A DNA stretch of 8,594 bases, taken from NCBI GenBank assembly GCA_030671315.1, contig DAOUZW010000036.1, forward strand, positions 1 to 8,594, given 5' to 3'. Each line of letters begins with the position of its first letter. Positions within the stretch are counted from its first letter, which is position 1. This DNA is from Candidatus Bathyarchaeota archaeon. Its GTDB lineage: Archaea > Thermoproteota > Bathyarchaeia > 40CM-2-53-6 > RBG-13-38-9. Positions 5,436 through 8,594 of this stretch are shown here, in pieces. The translations under genes were made by a program, and so were the position numbers. The notes under the pieces were generated by a model. That model made no database searches. It was given only the letters and a program-made list of their open reading frames with translations, and was not told the origin of the DNA.

Positions 5436-7055
5436 CTACTCTGTTAGTATGCTATGAGCGATATTATCAGAATGATCACCGATTCTTTCCAAGTTTCTCA
5501 TGGACTCTGTGAATATAACATCAGCTTCCGGTAAGCATATTCCTTTTTTCAATCTATTGATGTGTTCTTCTCTGAATTCACTCTCTAATTCGTTTATTTC
5601 ATCCTCCATTTTCAAGATCTCCTTGGCCATCTCTTTATCATTTGTATTTAGTGCTTGTACCACGCTTTCGTACATTTTTCTTACTTTACTGAACACTGTT
5701 TGTAACTCTTCTTGAGCTTGAGGGGAAAAACTGATTCCAGATTTTATCTTTTCCCGAGCTGCTATGGCAAAATTATCGGAATGATCAGCTATCCTTTCGA
5801 TATCTGTCAAAGTATGGATTAATGCAACGCTTTTCCGAAAGCCACTTTCATTCAGCCTACTCATAGGTATCTTATCAAGATATTTTTCTACAGATCTGCA
5901 GAGTTCATCAATAGCGGTCTCTCTTTCAAAAACTATTTTCATCGATTTTTCATCGTTCTTCATGAACGCTGCTTCTGCTCTTTCTAACATTCCTACCACT
6001 AATTGGGCGATTCTCTTTACTTCTTTGTCAGCCTGAGTGAGTGCGATTATAGGAGCGTTCAGAAGTCTTTCATCAAGGTATCTCACTCGAAAATCGAAAG
6101 GTAGATCTTCGCCGCGAATAATCTTTGTTGCTGCGTAAACAATAACTCCTAACAATGGGAACATTATCAATGTCACCATGACATTGAATATTGTGTGAGC
6201 ATTAGCTATTTGTCTAGGAAGATTATCAGAAGTTAAAGAGACAACGTTGGCAAAAGGGGTTAGGAACGGTAAAAAGATAGCAACGCCAAGAAAATTGATA
6301 ATAACTTGTGCCACGGCAGCTCTTTTTGATGCAATAGAAGATCCAAGAGATGCAATCATTCCTGTGATACAAGTTCCAATATTTGCACCAAATATTAGTG
6401 CTATAGCACCTTCCAAGGTGATAGCATTCTCCATTCCCATAGCTATTACGAGACCCGTCATTGCTGAGCTGCTCTGAATCACTGCAGTAAAGGCTGCGCC
6501 TATGAGGACTCCTAACATTGGTGTTTTTCCAAATTCTCTTAAAGTATCTATGAATAGTGGATCTTGACTTAACGGTTTTAATCCACTTGACATAGTTGCC
6601 ATTCCCAGAAATATTATTCCAAAACCTAGTATGGCTTGTCCAATGTATTGATAATTACTTCTTCTTAGTGAGAAGTAGACTAGAAATCCGACTCCTATTA
6701 TCAAGAAATATATTTGACCAATATTAAAAGAGACGATTTGGGCTGTAATAGTGGTTCCGATTTCAGCTCCGAGTATAACGCCAACTGCTTGTCTGAGATT
6801 TAGCAAACCTGCATTGATTAGCCCTATTAGAGTTATCATCATTAGACTGCTACTCTGAATAACTGCGGTTATGAAAGCACCTGCTCCAGCAGCCTTCACT
6901 CGATTACTAGTTAGCTTTTCAAGCATTTTTTGCATTCTAAAGCCAGCTGCTTTCTCTAAGCCGCCGCTTAGAAATCCTATTCCGAACAGAAATAGAGCGA
7001 GTCCACCAAAAATCTGGAAAGCGATCATGAGTTGTTGAAAGATATCGGTGCTCAT
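5436..7055 (-). CDS. Na+/phosphate cotransporter with C-terminal PhoU-like region
   Basis: This 539-residue inner-membrane protein is predicted to couple phosphate transport to sodium. Residues 1-313 form the membrane part with two inverted Na/Pi-cotransporter repeats. Each carries the diagnostic QSSS (67-70 in AVIQSSSLMM; 194-197 in AVIQSSSAMT), followed by GAEIGTT (96-102) and GANIGT (223-228). A short linker (IIRGEDLPFDFRVRYLDERL) leads to a cytoplasmic helical region with PhoU-type marks DIERIADHSDNFA (418-430) and NLERIGDHSDNIA (521-533), whose acidic groups bind metal in PhoU proteins. This matches the usual NptA/YjbB length and architecture. The PhoU part probably gates transport. No pst genes are nearby, so it stands alone. 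Upstream in frame is a double TGA, which fixes the start at ATG 7055. Confidence 0.92.
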   Translation of the reverse strand: MSTDIFQQLMIAFQIFGGLALFLFGIGFLSGGLEKAAGFRMQKMLEKLTSNRVKAAGAGAFITAVIQSSSLMMITLIGLINAGLLNLRQAVGVILGAEIGTTITAQIVSFNIGQIYFLIIGVGFLVYFSLRRSNYQYIGQAILGFGIIFLGMATMSSGLKPLSQDPLFIDTLREFGKTPMLGVLIGAAFTAVIQSSSAMTGLVIAMGMENAITLEGAIALIFGANIGTCITGMIASLGSSIASKRAAVAQVIINFLGVAIFLPFLTPFANVVSLTSDNLPRQIANAHTIFNVMVTLIMFPLLGVIVYAATKIIRGEDLPFDFRVRYLDERLLNAPIIALTQADKEVKRIAQLVVGMLERAEAAFMKNDEKSMKIVFERETAIDELCRSVEKYLDKIPMSRLNESGFRKSVALIHTLTDIERIADHSDNFAIAAREKIKSGISFSPQAQEELQTVFSKVRKMYESVVQALNTNDKEMAKEILKMEDEINELESEFREEHINRLKKGICLPEADVIFTESMRNLERIGDHSDNIAHSILTE

Positions 7056-7301
7056 CGGAATAGCGCCATCATATTCGGTTTTTCATCACATCTAAACTGA
7101 TTTGATTTCAACAGATTTGCGTACTATGTCTTTTTCGTATTAAAAACAATTGCTTATGTGATATTTTAAGAACAATTCAATCTTTAGCGTGCGAACGCAG
7201 ATGCTATGATTCAGCTAGATAGTTTAGGATGTTGGCGACTTTCCAAAGCTACTGCTAAAGCTCTTATTGAGTTAGCTTCTATTCTACAAACTTGCGCTGC
7301 C
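7056..7301. other. Intergenic region, 246 bases, without a secure gene
   Basis: The part next to the transporter gene (7080-7170) is AT rich and holds two minus-strand TATA-like stretches: TTTTAATACG near 7137-7146 and TTAAAATATC near 7160-7169. Both would leave a leader of more than 50 bases. A small GCGT-GCGA-ACGC hairpin with a GNRA loop sits at 7187-7198. An imperfect stem GCTAA(AG)CTC-TTATT-GAGTTAGC at 7254-7276 lies about 25 bases past the stop of the minus-strand gene at 7302 and could mark its 3' end. No tRNA is seen. Confidence 0.4.
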
Positions 7302-7319
7302 TCAACTACGCCTAGCTGA
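7206..7319 (+). CDS. Doubtful 37-residue ORF
   Basis: An ATG-started frame encodes 37 residues: MIQLDSLGCWRLSKATAKAL, then a leucine- and alanine-rich helix ending STTPS. The part RLSKATAKALIELASIL looks like an amphipathic helix rather than random frame noise. A stop lies in frame at 7185-7187, so it cannot extend upstream. There is no clear ribosome site, and its last 18 bases overlap the end of the convergent gene at 7302. It could be a small protein, a fragment of a decayed gene, or chance. Confidence 0.2.
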   Translation: MIQLDSLGCWRLSKATAKALIELASILQTCAASTTPS

Positions 7320-7505
7320 ACCTATTAAAATCCCTAACACTAAGCCAACCAGAAAAATCATTGTTGCAGATTCTAGAGGTTTACTCTTCATCCTGTCTTC
7401 TATCATGACTTTAGAATCATCTGTTAATTTCTTTACATCCTTTATTGTCTTATCCAGATCTTCTATCAAAGGTTTTGTTTCTTCAGATTTCTCTTTTTTA
7501 CTCAT
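7302..7505 (-). CDS. Small membrane-anchored protein, DUF883/ElaB-YqjD-like in layout
   Basis: This 67-residue protein has a charged, coiled-coil-prone cytosolic part (KSEETKPLIEDLDKTIKDVK, then a lysine-rich helix) and one C-terminal membrane segment (ATMIFLVGLVLGILIGSA, 47-64) ending in RRS. The order, with a charged amphipathic helix, then KSKPLES, then a glycine-containing anchor and a basic end, is that of the bacterial ElaB/YqjD (DUF883) proteins that tether ribosomes or other partners to the membrane. The resemblance is in layout, so homology is unproven. A perfect GGAGGTGA precedes ATG 7505, suggesting strong translation. The gene follows the membrane protein at 7542 by 36 bases and is probably co-transcribed with it. 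Confidence 0.75.
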   Translation of the reverse strand: MSKKEKSEETKPLIEDLDKTIKDVKKLTDDSKVMIEDRMKSKPLESATMIFLVGLVLGILIGSARRS

Positions 7506-7512
7506 AAAAGTT

Positions 7513-7520
7513 TCACCTCC
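7513..7520 (-). promoter_or_regulatory. Perfect Shine-Dalgarno site for the 67-residue protein
   Basis: On the minus strand this is GGAGGTGA, fully complementary to the archaeal 16S 3' end, 7 bases before ATG 7505. It is the strongest ribosome site in the window and confirms that this short gene is translated from an internal position in a longer mRNA. Confidence 0.8.
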
Positions 7521-7541
7521 ATGATTTTCATTAAGAGATGA

Positions 7542-7955
7542 TCATTTCTTGTAGAGGTATCCAAGCACAGGCCCATATACAATCCACATGAAAAATCCAA
7601 CAATTATTAGCATAATTCCTGCATTAACTTCCATCATTATTAGAGCAAGATATGAACCTGCTGCGACATCCTTAATCACCCATATTGAAAGACCAAAGTA
7701 AAGACCTTTCACAGCATCTTTACCTGGAATTAAACTATAAAGAAATGAAAATGCTGCACCTCCAATCATGCCCCAGAAAATGTCTAGTGAGAGATGAGCT
7801 ACACTAAGTAATATCCACATTGAAGGAGTCCATATCTCCATTGAACCTCCTAGAGGTTCGAAGACTCCTATGTTTGCAAAAACATATGCGCTGGCAACAA
7901 CTGCTATATCAGCAACAGCACCAGCAACTGCACCAGCAAGAATAGCATTTTTCAT
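7542..7955 (-). CDS. Multi-pass membrane protein of unknown function
   Basis: This 137-residue protein has about four hydrophobic segments: AILAGAVAGAVADIAVVASA near the N-terminus, WILLSVAHLSLDIFWGMIGG, a middle segment GLYFGLSIWVIKDVAAGSYL, and a last one (MLIIVGFFMWIVYGPVLGYL) ending YKK. Small residues (Gly, Ala) line the helices, as in compact bundles, and intramembrane Asp residues (VADIA, SLDIF, IKDVA) may matter for function. I do not recognise the family. A GTG nine bases upstream (7964) would add three residues, but it lies inside a GGAAGTGG ribosome-site match, so ATG 7955 is the better start. Downstream, 36 bases away, is the small DUF883-like gene, likely in the same transcript. 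The two may form a membrane complex, but nothing in the sequence proves it. Confidence 0.72.
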   Translation of the reverse strand: MKNAILAGAVAGAVADIAVVASAYVFANIGVFEPLGGSMEIWTPSMWILLSVAHLSLDIFWGMIGGAAFSFLYSLIPGKDAVKGLYFGLSIWVIKDVAAGSYLALIMMEVNAGIMLIIVGFFMWIVYGPVLGYLYKK

Positions 7956-7960
7956 AATAT

Positions 7961-7968
7961 CCACTTCC
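7961..7968 (-). promoter_or_regulatory. Ribosome binding site that decides the start of the membrane protein
   Basis: On the minus strand this reads GGAAGTGG, five bases before ATG 7955. It matches GGAGGTGA at six of eight positions. Because the alternative GTG start (7964-7962) lies within it, translation from ATG 7955 is favoured. Confidence 0.5.
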
Positions 7969-7970
7969 GC

Positions 7971-8037
7971 AATACAAACAATAGTTAATTTGTTATAATT
8001 TGGAATTAGTTTATTATATTTTTGATATATTTGTATT
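7971..8037. repeat. Separated inverted repeat AATACAAA / TTTGTATT
   Basis: AATACAAA (7971-7978) and its exact complement TTTGTATT (8030-8037) flank 51 bases of AT-rich sequence in the divergent promoter region. A CG lies just outside both arms (CGC-AATACAAA on the left, TTTGTATT-CG on the right). The left arm is three bases from the ribosome site of the minus-strand gene. They may be paired binding sites for one regulator or part of the 5' leader; with 8-base arms in AT-rich DNA, chance is possible. Confidence 0.3.
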
Positions 8038-8044
8038 CGAATTG

Positions 8045-8051
8045 TTTATAT
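8045..8051 (+). promoter_or_regulatory. TATA-like box for the tandem small-protein genes
   Basis: TTTATAT is centred 56 bases before the TTG at 8104, predicting a transcript start near 8074 and a leader of about 30 bases. That leaves room for the weak ribosome site GGTACGAT. It is called from sequence and distance only. Confidence 0.35.
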
Positions 8052-8103
8052 TGCGCTGTTATAATGCACACTGCTCTATAGCTAAAAAAAGGTACGATGT
8101 AAA

Positions 8104-8283
8104 TTGGTGAGTTCAAGTAGAGGAAGTATTTTTACAAGAAAAGATGGACGATACTTTGTGTATCTACCTAAGAGTCTAGTCGAAGATACAGCTTTTCCTT
8201 TTTCAATGAAATCATCGGTAAAGGTTAAGATAAGTTTCGACACCAAAGACAAGAAGCTAATCATAGAAAAATATAAAAAATAG
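8104..8283 (+). CDS. Small basic protein, first of a tandem paralogous pair
   Basis: This 59-residue protein begins (M)VSSSRGSIFTRKDGRYFVY and ends KLIIEKYKK. From RGS to IIE it is identical to the next gene's product at 37 of 50 aligned residues without gaps, which is strong evidence that both are translated genes. The shared core is KDGRYFVYLPK, LVEDTAFPF and a closing VKVKI...LIIE strand. The strand-LPK-helix-strand order resembles AbrB/SpoVT-type swapped-hairpin DNA-binding domains ('vyiPkelve...f'), but this is a resemblance of pattern only. The first codon is TTG 8104 (GTG 8107 is also possible), with GGTACGAT upstream. An in-frame TAA at 8083-8085 excludes a longer form. The opposite-strand frame over this gene is a shadow. 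Confidence 0.78.
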   Translation: MVSSSRGSIFTRKDGRYFVYLPKSLVEDTAFPFSMKSSVKVKISFDTKDKKLIIEKYKK

Positions 8284-8328
8284 TAATTAGGTTGAAATCT
8301 GAATCTTAGGAATTTGAAGGGATCTAAA

Positions 8329-8499
8329 TTGGCACGTCAAGGCAGAGGAAGCATGTTTGCAACAAAAGACGGAAGATATTTCGTATATTTACCCAAAGAT
8401 CTGGTGGAAGACACAGCTTTCCCATTTCCACCTAAATCATCCGTACATGTTAAAATACGTTTCAAGGCTGGAAAGAAAGAGCTAATTATAGAAGCTTAA
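8329..8499 (+). CDS. Small basic protein, second of a tandem paralogous pair
   Basis: This 56-residue protein starts (M)ARQGRGSMFATKDGRYFVY and ends KKELIIEA. It is the paralogue of the gene ending 45 bases upstream, with the same KDGRYFVYLPK and LVEDTAFPF core and a diverged middle (PP for SM) and loop (KAGK for DTKD). TTG 8329 is chosen because the leader GATCTAAATTGG matches the first gene's GATGTAAATTGG at 11 of 12 positions, placing AGGGAT as ribosome site. TTG 8314 would add five residues (LKGSK) with no counterpart in the paralogue. The two are probably co-transcribed. The conserved core suggests a nucleic-acid or protein-binding role, possibly AbrB-like, but no function is established. 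Confidence 0.8.
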   Translation: MARQGRGSMFATKDGRYFVYLPKDLVEDTAFPFPPKSSVHVKIRFKAGKKELIIEA

Positions 8500-8531
8500 T
8501 GGCTAGCTGACGCCATCGTAACGTTTTCTTT

Positions 8532-8557
8532 TGTGTGTGTGTGTGTGTGTGTGTGTG
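8532..8557 (+). repeat. (TG)13 dinucleotide repeat
   Basis: Thirteen uninterrupted TG units lie 32 bases past the stop of the second small-protein gene. Repeats of this length are uncommon in archaeal genomes, and they can slip during replication. Alternating purine-pyrimidine sequence of this kind can also adopt left-handed DNA. Confidence 0.9.
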
Positions 8558-8580
8558 CTCACCAGCTAAGGCACACACAC
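8549..8580 (+). terminator. GT/CA hairpin after the small-protein pair
   Basis: GTGTGTGTGC (8549-8558) pairs perfectly with GCACACACAC (8571-8580) around the 12-base loop TCACCAGCTAAG. Because the left arm is part of (TG)13, the CA arm can also pair in shifted registers. The location after the second gene suggests a 3'-end structure, but the T-run (TTTTCTTTT) comes before the hairpin and an A-run follows it, so classic termination in the plus direction is not clear. For a minus-strand transcript entering from the right it would be equally available. Confidence 0.4.
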
Positions 8581-8594
8581 GGAAAAAAATCATG

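Noticed and set aside
7187..7276. tRNA or structured ncRNA in the gap after the phosphate transporter
   Set aside because: Only two weak stems are present; there is no T-loop motif, no anticodon arm and no GC-rich fold expected of a tRNA.
7956..7964. GTG start for the multi-pass membrane protein at 7964
   Set aside because: The GTG is part of the GGAAGTGG ribosome site; ATG 7955 has five-base spacing from that site.
8082..8264. 60-codon frame on the minus strand
   Set aside because: It lies opposite the first tandem small gene, whose plus-strand protein is confirmed by its paralogue; the minus frame has no ribosome site and no counterpart opposite the second copy.
8532..8580. CRISPR-like or transposon-end repeat
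   Set aside because: It is a simple dinucleotide repeat with one complementary run; there are no spacers, no transposase and no target duplication.
8592..8594. ATG at the right edge as the start of a further gene
   Set aside because: Only three bases are visible and GGAAAAAAATC is a poor ribosome site, so nothing can be supported.

Overview
The window most likely comes from a low-GC archaeon of the TACK group; Bathyarchaeia or a deep Nitrososphaeria lineage would fit. The evidence is an ESCRT-III/CdvB-family protein, a TrpB2-type tryptophan synthase beta chain, an archaeal-type HTH+ACT amino-acid regulator, TATA-like boxes just ahead of several genes, GGAGGTGA ribosome sites and poly-T terminators. 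This placement is inferred from gene families; the window holds no rRNA or tRNA.

Layout. Bases 1-277 (minus) are the N-terminal part of a gene that runs off the left edge. A divergent promoter region separates it from a secreted, membrane-anchored CBM9-like protein (410-1189, plus), which converges on a small secreted protein of unknown function (1248-1754, minus). Then come, on the minus strand, a stand-alone NAD(P)H-hydrate epimerase domain (1903-2565) and the HTH+ACT regulator (2623-3126). The regulator is transcribed divergently from trpB2 (3215-4585, plus), and the 88-base gap carries a TGTAC-N6-GTACA inverted repeat that is a good operator candidate. A CdvB/Snf7 homologue follows (4678-5316, plus; TTG start). 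It converges on a Na+/phosphate cotransporter with a C-terminal PhoU-like region (5436-7055, minus). A 246-base gap holds at most a 37-codon ORF. Next is a minus-strand pair of small membrane proteins (7302-7505 and 7542-7955), the first with a textbook Shine-Dalgarno site. At the right end, on the plus strand, are two tandem paralogous genes of 59 and 56 codons (8104-8283 and 8329-8499) encoding small basic beta-strand-rich proteins of unknown function, followed by a (TG)13 tract that can pair with a CA run into a long hairpin.

How the genes work together. Most are independent housekeeping units: metabolite repair, tryptophan synthesis, cell division or membrane remodelling, and phosphate uptake. 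The clearest functional link is the divergent pair of ACT regulator and trpB2. I see no mobile element, CRISPR array, defence cassette or toxin-antitoxin operon. The least explained content is the tandem small-protein pair with its repeat hairpin, the VGG...TM...RRTRK tail of the CBM9-like protein, and the MIM2-like tail of the CdvB homologue.
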